A stretch of DNA of 64,000 nucleotides from Bagarius yarrelli (lineage: Eukaryota; Chordata; Actinopteri; Siluriformes; Sisoridae): positions 62,001-126,000 of the forward strand of contig VCAZ01000044.1 in assembly GCA_005784505.1 (NCBI GenBank), in the 5' to 3' direction. Each line of letters starts with the position of its first letter. Within the stretch, counting starts at the first letter, position 1. A program made the translations under genes and the position numbers. The notes beneath the pieces were generated by a model. The model was not told the origin of the DNA, did no database searches, and saw nothing but the letters and a program-made list of their open reading frames with translations. This document shows, one piece after another, positions 22,390 through 34,099 of this stretch.

Positions 22390-22998
22390 GGTGTGATGCA
22401 AAAACTCTGGATCCCAGAGTTAAAGCTAGATCCATGTTGTAGAACCAAAAAATGTATGCATTGTAGCCTAACCCGCCCTTGCCAAGGCCTTGAAGGCTGT
22501 CATGCCCCTGCTAGAGTGTGCTCTAAGCTCTTTCAAAACTGGGAGGTCAGCGGCTAAATAAGCAAGAGTGATATTATCTGCTTCTAGTCTGTTTAGTGGC
22601 TGCCATTTTTTAACCCTTTTTTGGGCTGATCTGACCTTCTCTATAGGGCAGGGCAACAGTGTTTGTACATACTCAGTACTCGGATTGGGGTCAGAGGGTT
22701 TAACCCTTTTTTGGTCTGGACCAGGCACCCCCGTTGGCCCTTTGGGCATGTACCAGGGTGGAGAAGTCCAGGCATGATGGCAAAGTGAACAACATCTGGA
22801 TATTGCTAATTCTCCTGAAACACCATGCATGTTTTTCTGATGCTTCCTCCAGTGGTTTGTGAGGGAGTCCCATTAAGGTTCCTCAGTTGCCATTCAGGCC
22901 TCAGACTCTTTGTGCCATGAAGAAACCTTGATACAAGTGAGTATCTGCTCCCTGATTTCCCGCCAAGAGGGGCATGAAATGCAGCTATGGCCACCACA
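22390..22998 (-). pseudogene. DIRS tyrosine recombinase, main part (broken)
   Basis: Minus-strand blocks from high to low coordinates: VAIAAFHAPLGG then SRFLHGTKSLRP near 22,900-22,997 (N-terminal domain), a frameshifted middle, LNRLEADNITLAYLAADLP near 22,560-22,620, and RAHSSRGMTAFKALA near 22,478-22,525. The last holds the H-x-x-R catalytic pair of tyrosine recombinases, here H-S-S-R. A YNMDLALTLGS stretch near 22,410-22,440 corresponds to the C-terminal tyrosine region of the enzyme (Y in 'YNMD'). Stops and frameshifts make it inactive. Confidence 0.85.
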
Positions 22999-23229
22999 TA
23001 TACAGTGCCTTGAAAAACTATTTACACCACTTCAACTTTTTTACCTTTTGTTACCCTACAACCACAAACTTAAATGTATTTTATTGGGACCAACACAAAG
23101 TAGCACATAATTGTGAAGTAGAAAATAATACATGGTTTTCAAAATTTTAAGCAAATTAAATCTAAAAAGTGTGGCATGCAATTGTATTCACATTGCCCTG
23201 TATTAAGCTCTATCCATATTCCCAATCAT

Positions 23230-23455
23230 TTTGACCAGCTTTCCTGTCCCTGCTGAAGAAAAGCATCCCCACAGGATGTTGCTGCAACCACCATGTTTCA
23301 TGGTTGAAAATGGTGTTTTCATGGTGATTGCATTTAGGACAAAAAGTTCAACTTTGGTCTCATCTGACCAAAGCACCTTCTTCCACTTGTTTCACTGCAA
23401 ACGGGACACCTTATGTCATTCTTTCAACATTGGCTTTCTTCTTGCCACACTTCCA
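23230..23455 (-). pseudogene. Tc1 transposase fragment
   Basis: The minus strand at about 23,268-23,297 carries the decayed counterpart of the HGGGSIMLW block found at 4,663-4,692 (here HGGCSNIL-like). The neighbouring transposase region up to 23,455 is also present (sequence equivalent to gaccaaagcaccttcttcca on the plus strand). Frames are broken. The plus-strand open frame at 23,231-23,458 is a shadow. Confidence 0.65.
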
Positions 23456-23589
23456 TAAAGGCCAGATTTGTGGAGTACACGACTCACATAATTAAGTTAA
23501 ATCTTAGCACATAGACACTCTTTCACCGAGATATCACAATGTTAAGACTGTGTCGGTTCCTTAAATTAGAAACTACAACAAACGTTCAA

Positions 23590-24040
23590 ACCATCTTAAT
23601 AGAAACAATTTAATTGATGTAAATTATATAATCACTAGTTATAACCATAGATTTTCTCTGTTTGACAGAAATCTGGCTAAAACCTGTTGATTACATTATT
23701 TGAAATAAGTCCACACCCCAAAATGACTGTTATAAACATGAGCTGCGTCCAAAAGGTAAAGGTGAAAGTGTTGTGTCAATCTATAATAATATTTTCAGTA
23801 TTTCTCAGAAAGCAGGTTTCAGGTATAAACTCATTTGAAGTAATGATGCTTCGTATAACATCATCCGGAGAAATAGATTTTAATAATACATTTTATGTGA
23901 TGTTTGTACTGGCTACTGTACACTCTAATAGAAAATCTGGAACAACATACAGACTTTATTAAAGAATTTCCAGATTTTCTATTAGAGTTAGTGCTGGCTG
24001 CAGATAATTGTTGTCTTAATTGTTGGTGATTTTAATATCC
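23590..24040 (+). pseudogene. L2 endonuclease domain remnant
   Basis: Readable blocks: SLTEIWLKP near 23,665-23,690 (the T-E-x-W-L motif of AP-type LINE endonucleases), CYKHELR-like and YNNIFSVF near 23,740-23,800, then NSFEVMMLRI near 23,834-23,865, and VGDFNI-like sequence near 24,022-24,040 (contains the catalytic D of GDFN). The region contains frameshifts and a 21-bp inverted repeat. Confidence 0.75.
23922..23988. repeat. Perfect 21-bp inverted repeat in the LINE endonuclease
   Basis: Arms 23,922-23,942 and 23,968-23,988 are exact reverse complements with a 25-base spacer. They interrupt the normal endonuclease coding sequence. Confidence 0.9.
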
Positions 24041-24093
24041 ATCTTTTAAATACAGTTGCTTATTTACGCTTAAGGAAGGTTAAGGAAAAGAGT

Positions 24094-24453
24094 TTGGCAC
24101 CGTGTTATAATGAAGACAAACTTTACCTAAGGAAAGCAGCCCAAAAAATTAGGCGCAGCTGGAGGAAAACTAAACTTGAAGTATTTAATGATGCTTGGCG
24201 GGAAATCAGCCTATCCTACAGAAAAGCATTAAAAACTGCTAGATTTGATTACTTTTCATCTCTTCTAGAAGAGAACAAACATAACCCCAGGTATTTATTT
24301 GATACAATGGCTAAATTAACTAAAAATAAAGCATCAACATGTGTTTACATTTCCCAACAGCACAGCAGTGATGACTTTATGAACTACTTTCATTTCAAGA
24401 TCAATACTAATAGAGAGAAAATCGGGACCATGCAGAAAACAGCCGCAGTATGA
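24094..24453 (+). pseudogene. L2 ORF2 linker between endonuclease and RT
   Basis: A 119-codon open piece: RRSWRKTKLEVFNDAW and ALKTARFDYFSSLLEENK, then a NPRYLFDTMAKLT stretch and DDFMNYFHFKI. These blocks lie just upstream of the RT in fish L2/Maui-type LINEs (conserved 'NPRxLF' and 'F..KI' motifs). It is the longest open fragment of the element but is only an internal piece with no start or stop of its own. Confidence 0.82.
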
Positions 24454-24839
24454 GCTATAGGTCCCTTAAGAAACAATTCCACTCATTCTCTACTATAGGA
24501 GAGGAAAACGTTTATAAAATCATCTAAACCAACAACTTGTATGTTAGACCCTATTTCATTCAAGTTTCTAAAAGAGGTGATTCCTGAATCAGCAGGTCTT
24601 CTTCTGAATATAAATAATTTGTCAATGTCATTAGTATTAGTATTTGGCCCCTAAAACATTTAAACTGACTGTCCAAAATACTGGAAAAGGTAGTATCATC
24701 ACAATGAAATTTCTTCTTAAAGTAAAATGATATCTGTGATGATAAAAAATAATAAAAAATGCATTTTATCATTTAAATTATGACTTATGCTCTTGAGGTA
24801 AAATCCAAGAATTTAAATTCATGCGTTCACTTTAAGATT

Positions 24840-25215
24840 AGATTATTGAAATGCTTTATTGGGTGGCTGTTCTGCACACCTAATAAACAAACTCCAGCTG
24901 GTCCAAAACTCAGCAGCTAGGGTTTTTACTAGAACCAGAAAGTATGATCATATTGGTCCGGTTCTGTCAACACTGCACTGGCTCTCTATTAAATATCAAA
25001 TAGATTTTAAAATCTTGTTAATTTTTTTTATAAAGCCCTGAATTGTTTAGCACCTCAGTACCTGAGTTAGCTTTAAGCTAACAAAAAAAATAACACAATT
25101 AACTGCAGACGGCTGATCCTTTTCTTATCTAGCGCCCAAATAATTTACCCTGCACTGTTTTGGAGGCAGATACACTCAGTCAGTTTAAAGCTAGATTACA
25201 GACCCTTGCTGTTTG
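24840..25215 (+). pseudogene. L2 ORF2 C-terminus
   Basis: NSAARVFTRTRKYDHIG and LSTLHWLSIKYQIDFKIL at 24,905-25,020, then LNCLAPQYLS and ADTLSQFKARLQTL in other frames. These are standard C-terminal blocks of L2-group LINEs. The open frame at 24,859-25,041 is part of it. Confidence 0.82.
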
Positions 25216-25532
25216 TTTACTAATGTTCTCTGACAAGCCACTAAGGCCTTTTCAGAACAGGTGTATTTATACTGAGACTTAATTACACACAGGTGGACTT
25301 AATTACACACACTCTATTAAATATTTAGCTGTCTTCTAAAGGCAATTGATTGCACTAGACTTTTACAATTTAAAAAAAATTGAATATCAGTTTTGTTCTA
25401 CTTTACAATTATGGGTTACTTTGTGTTGGTCTCTCACATAAAATATCAATAAAATTCATTTAAATTTGTGGTTGTAAGGTGACAAAATGTGAAAAAGTTT
25501 AAGGGGTATGAATATATTTTCAAGGCACTGTA

Positions 25533-25700
25533 CCTTCCGGGTTGATGGTTTTAGCCCTTTAGAGAAACATTTTTGCAGAAATTTCAACAAACTGGCTGTT
25601 TCCAGTTTTCTGAGTTTCCTCATGGCAGGAACTCTGGATTGGAGTATAGTCTTAATGATCTGTGTCTAGAGACCTGTTGGTAGGAGCTGTGCCTTCTGTG
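25533..25700 (-). pseudogene. DIRS recombinase N-terminus (continuation beyond the Tc1)
   Basis: Minus-strand reading gives SLRLYSNPEFLP, CKNVSLKGLKPSTRKV ending at the TA where the Tc1 starts. These correspond to the recombinase N-terminal helices, and the frame continues into VAIAAFHAPLGG at 22,998 when the Tc1 and one TA are ignored. A stop within the segment shows later decay. The same DNA segment is found at 50,740-50,830 and 61,670-61,770. Confidence 0.8.
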
Positions 25701-25879
25701 GTATTTTATGTGCCTGATTAGTGCTATTCCTATTATTGAAAATGTAGCTTAACATTGTGTGTTCTATGGTATTGAGGTGACTGTTTTGAATCTGTAAGAA
25801 CATGTACTGTGACTAAATTAAGACTGTACCACAGTAAAATGAATTAATTTCATTCATTTCCTCATCAAAACTATGAACT

Positions 25880-27240
25880 TGTGTTCTAGATCTCTTGCCA
25901 GAATTTTTTTTCAAAAACATAACTTCCAAAGTAATTAAACCTGTTCTAGAAATAATAAAATCTTCTATTAGCACTGGTTATGTAGCTAAATATTTTAAAC
26001 TGGCAGTTATAAACCCCCTAATTAAAAAATTGACCTTGAACCTTGTCACCTCTCCAAATTTACGCCAATGTCAAACCTCCCCTTTATCTCGAAAATTCTA
26101 GAAAAGGTAGTAGAACAGTAGTTACACTCACACCTACTTATGAATAACATTTTTGAAATATATTAGTCAGGAGTTAGGCCTCATTATAGCACAGAGACAG
26201 CACTGGTTAAAGTGGTAAATGTTGGTTATTAGCCTCTAAACAGGGCTGTGTTTCCTTGCTAGTGTTGCTTGATCTTAATGCAGATTTTGACACCATTACC
26301 ATCACGATATCCTTCTTTCTAGACTGAAAAATATTGTTGAAATAATAAGAACAGTTTCTGGCTTAGGTCTTGACTGATCAGTTTGTCGATTAAATGGTGA
26401 ATTTTCTGCACTCTGAGCTAAAGTTTGGTGTTCCACAAGGATCGGTCCTAGGTCCTCTGCTTTTTTCCTTATATTTGCTGCCTTTGGGTAAAATAATACG
26501 TAAACATGATAATAGCTTCTATTGCTATGCTAATGATACACAGCTGTATGTGTCAGTGAAGCCAGATAAGAGAGGACATCTTAAAAATGTTGAGAAATGT
26601 GGATATTAGACAGTGGATGCCTGATAACTTCCTACAACTTAAGTTAAGTAAGTAAGTTTTCTTATTATGAAAACATGCAGCTAGATGTACACCTTTGGAT
26701 TATGTAGCATTGTTAAATGGTCTTCCTGTGTCAGTGTGTACAGTCAAAGATCTTGGTGTGATTGTTGACTCTGGTCTTTCTTTTGAGGCACATGTAAATA
26801 ACACTACCAGGATTGATTTTTAAGTATCATATTGCTTATAAAATATTGCTACTGACCTAAAAAGCCCTTAATGGTCTTGTGCCCCAGTATCTGAGTTAAC
26901 TTCTGTACCATTATGATCCCCCAACGCCTATTTAGATCAAAAGATGCAGGTTATTTGTTAGTACCTCAAATAATAAAGGCTACATCAAGGGACCGTTAGT
27001 GTTCAAATCTGGAACTGAAAAAATTATAGATATAGAGTGTTTGGTGAACTGGGATATTTGTATGCTCTCATTCACTCAGGTTTGTTGACAGCAGTGTGGC
27101 GGGCTGGCTTTTATCCCAGAGATCCCTCATGTCCGTGTTACCCTCTGGCTCTACCTTTTAGTTATGCTGTCATAGCTAGTTTGCTGGAGTCATCAATCTA
27201 CACAATATGTTTTAGAAACTCAGCAAGTGCCCAATGACTT
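25880..27240 (+). mobile_element. L2/Maui-type LINE, RT and 3' region
   Basis: Plus strand. Blocks: INPLIKKLTLNLV and RQCQTSPLSRKF (25,990-26,095), LEKVVE then RPHYSTETALVKVVN (26,100-26,225), GVPQGSVLGPLLFSLY and YCYANDTQLY (26,415-26,555; the YADD box reads YAND, an inactivating change), VALLNGLPVSVCTVKDLG (26,705-26,760), then C-terminal pieces and a 3' untranslated stretch (27,090-27,230) containing tgctgtcatagctag. Stops are scattered throughout. It is a 5'-truncated, dead copy. Confidence 0.82.
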
Positions 27241-27369
27241 TTTTCAGTTTACCATGATGTTGCATCTTACATTTAAAATGACTGGCAAAACATCACTGGC
27301 TGTAATCTTTCATATATCAACTCTCTATTTGTTACTCTGATTCTTTCTCTGAGATAAGAGAGTTACTTC

Positions 27370-29161
27370 TGTCTGTGCAAGGTTTTAAGATACATAATAC
27401 ACTGTTTCAGTCTAAGTCAGCCTGTAACTTTTGCTTCTCACTCCAAGAATCATATATTGGATCTTATATGCCTTACATGATATTATTGTCAGTGCAACTG
27501 ACTTTGCTTTATCAGATCACACCAAACTTCAGTTTTAGTTTTCCAACTTTTTCATCACCTTTAAAAACAAAAGCTCACTCATCATAAATCCATCAGCTTT
27601 TCTGATTCAATAACAGTCTCTACCTTGTCAGATAGCTTATTATCCAACTGCTACTAAGACATATGCAGCATCTATAACAGTACAGTTTACCAAATACTCG
27701 AGAAACATGCTCTTGTTAAAACTAAACTGGTTTAAGCTGCACGCGTTTCACTATGATTCACTACAAAACTTCGATGGGATGTCGCTTGGAAAGACTGTAC
27801 AGTAAAACTGGGCTCCATGTGCACATGTTGGCATAGAAAGAACATTTTTTCAATTACTATACAGCTCTTAATATTTCAATATTCTCATATGCCTCTTCTA
27901 ATATTAGTAACTTTATGTGCAGCCCCAAATCCCTGTTTGCTATGGTCATCAAACTCACTTATCCTCCACAACCTGTTTTTTCTGGCTCTAGGGTGCTTGT
28001 GAATAAGTTTTTTTCATTATTTTTTAGACAAATTGAAGTCAATCACAAAATTTGTTTCCATATACACCCCTCGTACAATTGACTCAAATGTTCATTCGAT
28101 GTCAGTTGACTTTGCTCACTCAACACATTCCCTGTCTGTTTTTACTCTCACTACTTTTGTTGCCATAAACGATCTAATTGTGAAGTCTAACTCTACATCC
28201 TGCCAGACTGATCCTGCACCAACTGTTTTGCTTAAGTTGTGTGTTCGTGATGTTGAAACTTTTATAACACATATCATTAACTATGGTTAAGTGTCTGCCA
28301 TTGTTCCTGAAAAATTAAATATGGCTGCAGTGAATCAGCTCTAGACCATTTAGGCATGAACATAACCAAGCCTATTTTAAATTTACCATTCCTAAGTAAA
28401 ATTCTCGAAAAATTGTGGCTTCACAATTAAGATCTTACCTAAATGACAATGGACTTTTTGAGCCTTTTAGTTAGGATTCCATTCATCACATAGCACTAAA
28501 ACTGCTTTTATTCTTGTTGTGAATGACATTCTTCTGTCTATGCATTCTGGACTAATAAGCATTTTGATTCCTCTCGTTCTAAGCTCTGCTTTTGACACAG
28601 TCTGCCATAAAACACTTATCGCTCATGTTTTACATATCACTATCACTGGCTCATCTCTTTCCTGGCTTATTTCTTATATCAGCGATAGAAAATATTATAT
28701 CACTATACAAGGGTATAAATCTGCCATAACTCCAGTTTCACAGGGTGTTCATCAAGGTTCTGTTGTTGGTCCACTTATTTTCATCATTTATATATATCCA
28801 CTTGTTGACATCATATGCAGGCATGGACCTTAATTCCTTTGCTATGCTGATGACATACAAATTTCTCTAAACACCAGTTCTGTTAGGCCATCACTGCCTA
28901 ATTTACTTACTACATGCATTAGGGATATCAATATAAGTGAGAGGCAAGTCTTTTGCCTCTTAGTTATCTTCTGTGGTTAAAACCTCTTTTTCGACCTTTG
29001 TAATATTGCACGCCTTTGATTTTCTCTACCCTAAGCTGATGCTGATATCTTTATGCATTAATCACCTCATGTCTGGATTACCACCAGGTGTTCTGCTCAC
29101 ATTACTTATCTTCTTCTTATATGTCCTTAACTTCTTCAAACTTCAAAATGTCCTTAACTTA

Positions 29162-29211
<50 letters not shown>

Positions 29212-29600
29212 TCTTTATCTATCTATCTTTCTATCTCTCTTGAGTGGGATAACCTGCCACTAAAGTACCAGTGACTAGTTTTCCTGCCCAGTTCCTTGAA
29301 TTTGAGGAGCTTCAAGGATAAACTAGGACTCACTCTGGTCCACTGACCCAAGATGTTTACATTTATTTAATCACCGTTACAATATGCTGTAATTAACAAA
29401 AATGTGCAGTATCACCCCAATGAGAAAGGGTTCCCTCTTGAGTTTGGTTCCTCTCAAGGTTTCTTCCTACCTTCATCTCAGGAAGTTTTTGCCACAATTA
29501 CCACCTGCTTGTTTATTAGGGACAAACTTTCACTGCTACTGCTTCCTGTGTTAAGCTGCTTTGAGACAATGTCTGTTCTTTGCCTGATCTTTTTCTCAAA
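27370..29600 (+). mobile_element. L2/Maui-type LINE, endonuclease end to 3' tail
   Basis: A further plus-strand copy. LSDHTKLQF-like endonuclease end near 27,500-27,540; LTTFVAINDLIVKSNSTSCQ near 28,145-28,205 (pre-RT); SHSTKTAFILVVND and LSSAFDTVCHKTL near 28,490-28,620; GVHQGSVVGPLIF near 28,745-28,785; ADDIQISLNTS near 28,850-28,880 in another frame, with the intact A-D-D. A 3' tail at about 29,285-29,580 reads ttgagtttggttcctctcaa and gctttgagacaatgtctgtt, the signature ending of this family. Many stops; a (CT)n tract interrupts it. Confidence 0.85.
29163..29221. repeat. (CT)n microsatellite
   Basis: Near-perfect CT dinucleotides followed by TATC-like units. Confidence 0.95.
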
Positions 29601-29639
29601 ATTTTGTTGCTAAAATTTGGATAACTATAAGTTTTATTA

Positions 29640-29980
29640 TCAACAAGGTATAAAAAAAATAAATAAAACAGATTTAAATTAGCTTCCATATTGTATCAAA
29701 ACCTGTAATAGACTAAATTTTTGATTGGATTTTCTCAGGTTGCAGTACAAATGTATCAGTATATCCAATTCGGGTAGAATATTATGCATTAGTTATTTTA
29801 ACATTGAATTTTCTAAACCCAAACCATACAGAGCTATTTAGGGTATAGATTTTAAATAGTATTATTTGCTGTCATAAAATAGGTATTATTTTTATATTGT
29901 GTAAAATCTTTTGTATTTGTATTGTATTTAAGTATTTTTACTGTTTTTTACTGTCATTCAATACCACAATCTATCACTGT
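29640..29980. other. AT-rich, nothing recognised
   Basis: No coding or repeat-family signal. Confidence 0.35.
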
Positions 29981-29984
29981 ATGG

Positions 29985-30176
29985 TTCAGGTCCTATGTTC
30001 ATGTCCATGTTTTAAGTTATGTGTTGATAGTTCTTGTCTTATTACTTTTCTTACTAGGGTAATGTCTTTGTTTTCAATGTTTTGTTTTTTTTTGATTGGA
30101 TTTAATGTTTTTGTTTTTTTGTTTATAAAACTGCATTTGCATCTAAATTAATCTCCTGGCTCATGACAGTTGGGTC
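29985..30176 (+). mobile_element. Possible degenerate LTR
   Basis: T-rich segment ending in a tataaaactgcatttgcatc stretch and ctcctggctcatgaca, a layout resembling the end of fish Gypsy LTRs. No matching partner LTR or coding region is nearby. Low confidence. Confidence 0.25.
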
Positions 30177-30929
30177 CTTAAACAAGCCAAAATATGCAAA
30201 GAATATAATTTTTACTGTACTGTATTATACATATATGACGAATAAAATAACTGTACCCAAAAATAAAGGGCTTAATTTGTCAGTAATGTTTATAGGGAGA
30301 TATGCGAACATAGATTACAAAAGATAATTTAAAAAGGTAAATAATATTTGTATTAACCAGACAAAATGAACTTGTCAATTCAACATTGATCTTAATTTCA
30401 AAATAAACATTTCTGGATTTTTCCTGATTCTAAACTTTTATAATAAACACAATTTCTTTACCATTCATTAATTTACTTTGAGTATGTGATAAATTACTTC
30501 AATATGTGATCGTGTCAGGGGATGTGCTGTGAAATGAGTAATTTCATTCTGTTTTCCTACTGTAAAATCTATCTTCAAAAACCTGCAATTTACCTTAGTC
30601 ATATAGTTTGAAATGTAATAAAACTAGCAGGAGGTTTGTATGTGTGTCATACATAAGCAATTTGCATTTAACCGCAGTATACAGTAAAATGATTATGAAT
30701 TCACTTATGGCTTTAAACACAGAAAAAAAAAGAGAAAAGGAAAGAGAGAGAGAGAGTATACAATAATTAAAAAAAAAATGTAAAATTACAGCCTTTATTG
30801 TGCTCATAAATTCTAAGGAAAATGGAGCTGCAGCATCCTAAGCACTCTAGCACTTCTCCTACAGGAAAAGACCCTAGCTCTTACCCCCCTTTCACCACAT
30901 CCTAAAACACACACACATACACACGCACA

Positions 30930-31060
30930 CACTTTTGCCCGAGGACAAGGTCGGCTCGATTTCGACTCATTCTGTGCCAGCGATCCACACCGGCAATTTA
31001 ACATGTCAGTAAAGTCATGAATCACATTGGAAAGGCATGATTAGTGAGCTGATTTATTAG
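30930..31060. promoter_or_regulatory. Candidate conserved non-coding block
   Basis: Non-repetitive, GC-richer than its surroundings, with cggctcgatttcgactcatt and cggcaatttaacatgtcagt. Candidate only because of its composition and sequence complexity; no conservation could be tested. Confidence 0.2.
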
Positions 31061-32639
31061 AAGCGGGTAAGACACTATTTTACACAAAGAATAGGAATCA
31101 GAAGCCCCTGTGGGGCTGCGGCACACCGCTTAAGGTGAGATATGGGGCTCAGCCTTAGGGATCCTTTGAATATTTATATGGCTCTTCACATATGCAAGCT
31201 TTGAGTTTTATAGAATAGTGCACAAAACAAACAACTCAAGTAGTTCAATTCAAGCAAGTCATATCAAGTCATAGATAAGAATCAAGCCATTATGTACATT
31301 TAGCCTTGAACATACACGGTCGACCAGAAAATAAGTTGACTTTGGTTTTACGATGCAAACATTGGAAGCTGAATTAATTAAAAATAGTTATCTATCAATT
31401 TTATTGAACTCTTTTGGATTATTCAAACAGCAGTTTGCGTAGTATACAATTAACATTGCACAACCATCCCCTCTTTTTTTTAATTTAACTCTTTAAATTA
31501 TATGCCATGATGTAGCTGCAATTCAAAATAATAATGTATTTTTACTACAGGACAAACTATATGAATTAAAAAAAAAATTAATTAACTGTATCAAACTCAA
31601 TATTTGAGAAAGGTTTTTATGCACCTGAAAAACTTTCATGAATTGAATTGTATGTGTTCTAAGCATTACAGTGTAAGCATTGTGTCACTAAAATGGATAT
31701 TTAATAAAAATCATTTTATAGCATTATGAAGTTTTCATCACAATCAAATGAGCAATTTGTAAAATTTGTAAAATCTAAAGCCCTCTACTCTTTGTGAACT
31801 TGCAAGCAGAGAACATTTTTTTGCTGAAACTCGCTTATATGTAACTACAAGACTGAGTAGCTCTCAGCTAAACCCTGGGGAGACATTTTATAGAAGAGAA
31901 AAATGTAAACTATTGACTACTATGCAAAAGAAACAAGTAGGTCTTGTTTCTTTAGAGGTAAGATGTTACTCCAAGCCAATAGAGAGTTCATCTGACTGGT
32001 CACTTTTTTTCTATGATAAATCTTCTTAGGAGTGATTTTTCCAGGATGAAAATGTAATTCTACTGAGTAAAAGGCCAGAAGGTTAATGGTTCTCATTACA
32101 GGAAAAGATACATGTTCAAAAAATTTTATTGAAGCCAAAAGAAACAAAATGGAGATGAAACAATTGTTTGTAGCTGTTTAAACTAAAATGTTAACAGGAA
32201 TTTGGTTTATAAACATAAGATTTCTGTAAGAAACATAAGATTTTACAGTAACTACTGTATAAATAGTCCAAATTAATAATAAAATTGACTCAGGCCACAT
32301 CCCAATGATCATGTACCAATAACAGCATGCTGTGTTTTTTACACTATTTTCTAGAAGATTTTAATGTCATATTTTTTTGAATAACAAATTCTTTGTTAAA
32401 ATAGTTTTACCAAGACAATATTATGTTTTATTGTCACAGTATACCTGTTACCTGTTTTCTTCAGCATATTAAAACGCCAAATTATTACCGCTTACCCAAC
32501 AACATTAATTTTGACTCTTTAAATAATCACACATGTATTTGCGTGTAAAACCTATCAAAGAACATCAATGAGAAAATGCAGTAGGGAAAGAGTGGAAAAG
32601 GAATTAAAAAAATAATACTTCCTTCTGATAAAAGAGAGA

Positions 32640-32760
32640 AAATTTGGCATTTAGACAAATAAGAGGCATGCCAACAATTGCCTGTGAAGTGGCATTCTGT
32701 CATATGCCTCGGGCCCTTTAATTGTAAATTCATCAGTGTCAACACTAGCTAAGAGAGGAC
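32640..32760. promoter_or_regulatory. Candidate conserved non-coding block
   Basis: Unique-looking sequence with ggcatgccaacaattgcctg and a homeodomain-type tttaattgtaaatt. No open frame or repeat explains it. Composition-based guess. Confidence 0.25.
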
Positions 32761-33959
32761 TTTAAAGCAAACAGAAGCTTGCTAATAACGGCAACACGAA
32801 GGTATTTCACTTCTAATTTTCTTAACAAAATATTTCTTACTGGTAATATTTGATTGATCTTTTAGAAACCCATTTAACTTGTGTGAGTTCTGTTGAAAAA
32901 TTATTCAAAAAACCTATCTAAGTTAGCTGAATTTTGAATAAAGTTTGAGTATATTTGAATGTGTAAATCCAATTTATGCTTAGATAAAAGTCACAAAAGC
33001 TTCACACGTGAAACATAACAAGATGGGTTCTGTTTCGCACATATTTTTTTGATGTACCTAGAATGGTATTTTTACCTTTTTATTGTTTTTTACTTTATGA
33101 TTATAACTTGTTAACAGTGTGTTTAATTCAGTTATCATGTAAAATCTTAGGTTATAACATGCTTTAACGCATTTACACATTAAAAAAAATATGTATGACC
33201 AAGAATAGCATACAAAAATGTATGTATGCTTTGGAGTCAAATTGTTAGATAATAGATGTATATGGGGTTTAACACATTTTCTGTCTGAAGACATCATACA
33301 ACACACACCTGCAAAAGACATTTGTAGTTTCACACACACTAAGCATCATTAAAATACCTCTTTTTAGATTAAAGTAAAGATAGCTAGTTATTTTGCAGAC
33401 TGACAGTTAAGTTGATTTACAATAAAGAGAGTCAACATAAAATTTTAATTACAACTCCCACCTGTGCTGTTTGTCCTTTACTGACACTAAGGGAATGTAC
33501 TCGTGTGGCAGCCCCGGGCGATTGGGGAGCGGATGGGGTTTGGGGTGTGGGGAGGTAGTCTTGTCAAGCCTAGTACAGAACTAAGTTGATAGATTGGCAA
33601 CCCTTTAAGACTCATAAATGGAAAGTTTGGCTTGATTGCTGTAAAACTGTGCAGATCAGCAATATAAGTTATAAAATGCAGATAAACCAAATGAAGCTTG
33701 ACTAAAAATGACCTTTAGAATTTAACACAAGGATTAAATTTATTTGTACTATTTTTATTTTTTATTTTTATGTTGCTGCTAAAACAAAGCTTGGACAGTT
33801 ATTTAAAGCATTTCACATGTATCATTTTGACAAATAAAATAAAACTTGAGGATTTAAGTAATATAAAGAATATAAACTCCTATACTTCACATCGTAAGGG
33901 CTTTTAAAGTCCTAGAAATAAATGTTGTAAAAATTACACACGGCTATATCTATATATAT

Positions 33960-33961
<2 letters not shown>

Positions 33962-34011
<50 letters not shown>
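33962..34011. repeat. (AT)n microsatellite
   Basis: About 25 units, preceded by a degenerate tatatc run. Confidence 0.97.
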
Positions 34012-34013
<2 letters not shown>

Positions 34014-34099
34014 TTTCCCAGAGCCCGTGTTAGTTTGCTGACACCCTCTAGATTTCTCAGTCTAGTTTTGACATGCCGAGCCGCTTTTGTTGGATCCCT

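Larger units (their letters stand above)
23490..25215 (+). mobile_element. L2/Maui-type LINE copy nested in Tc1
   Basis: Plus-strand non-LTR retrotransposon with an apurinic-type endonuclease remnant (23,590-24,040), the endonuclease-RT linker (24,094-24,453), scattered pre-RT pieces (24,480-24,740) and the C-terminal region (24,840-25,215). The RT core with the YxDD motif is deleted between about 24,740 and 24,840. Boundaries with the Tc1 are approximate to some tens of bases. Confidence 0.8.
23003..25530. mobile_element. Tc1/mariner transposon, both ends present, interrupted by an L2 LINE
   Basis: Left end cagtgccttgaaaa (23,003) and right end ending caaggcactg (25,530) are inverted repeats, each bordered by TA (23,001-23,002 and 25,531-25,532), the expected Tc1 target duplication. 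Tc1 sequence covers about 23,003-23,485 and 25,215-25,530; between them lies an L2 element. The right segment carries acaggtgtatttatactgag and tttgtggttgtaaggtgaca, normal for this family. The element has lost most of its transposase. Confidence 0.88.
22100..25700 (-). mobile_element. DIRS retrotransposon remnant, interrupted by a nested Tc1
   Basis: Minus-strand DIRS element with its 3' inverted terminus at about 22,100-22,250 (sharing ccctgaag(t/c)atgtg(t/c)gtaatcca with the termini at 50,195 and 51,670). Recombinase coding follows at 22,390-22,998 and continues at 25,533-25,700 beyond the inserted Tc1. RT and gag are not seen to the right of 25,700. The DIRS sequence totals about 1.1 kb; the rest of the interval belongs to the insertions. 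Confidence 0.85.
30180..33961. other. No gene or transposon recognised
   Basis: AT-rich, mostly single-copy-looking sequence. Holds short GA and CA runs (30,735-30,758; 30,907-30,930) and two GC-richer blocks listed separately. Confidence 0.45.
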
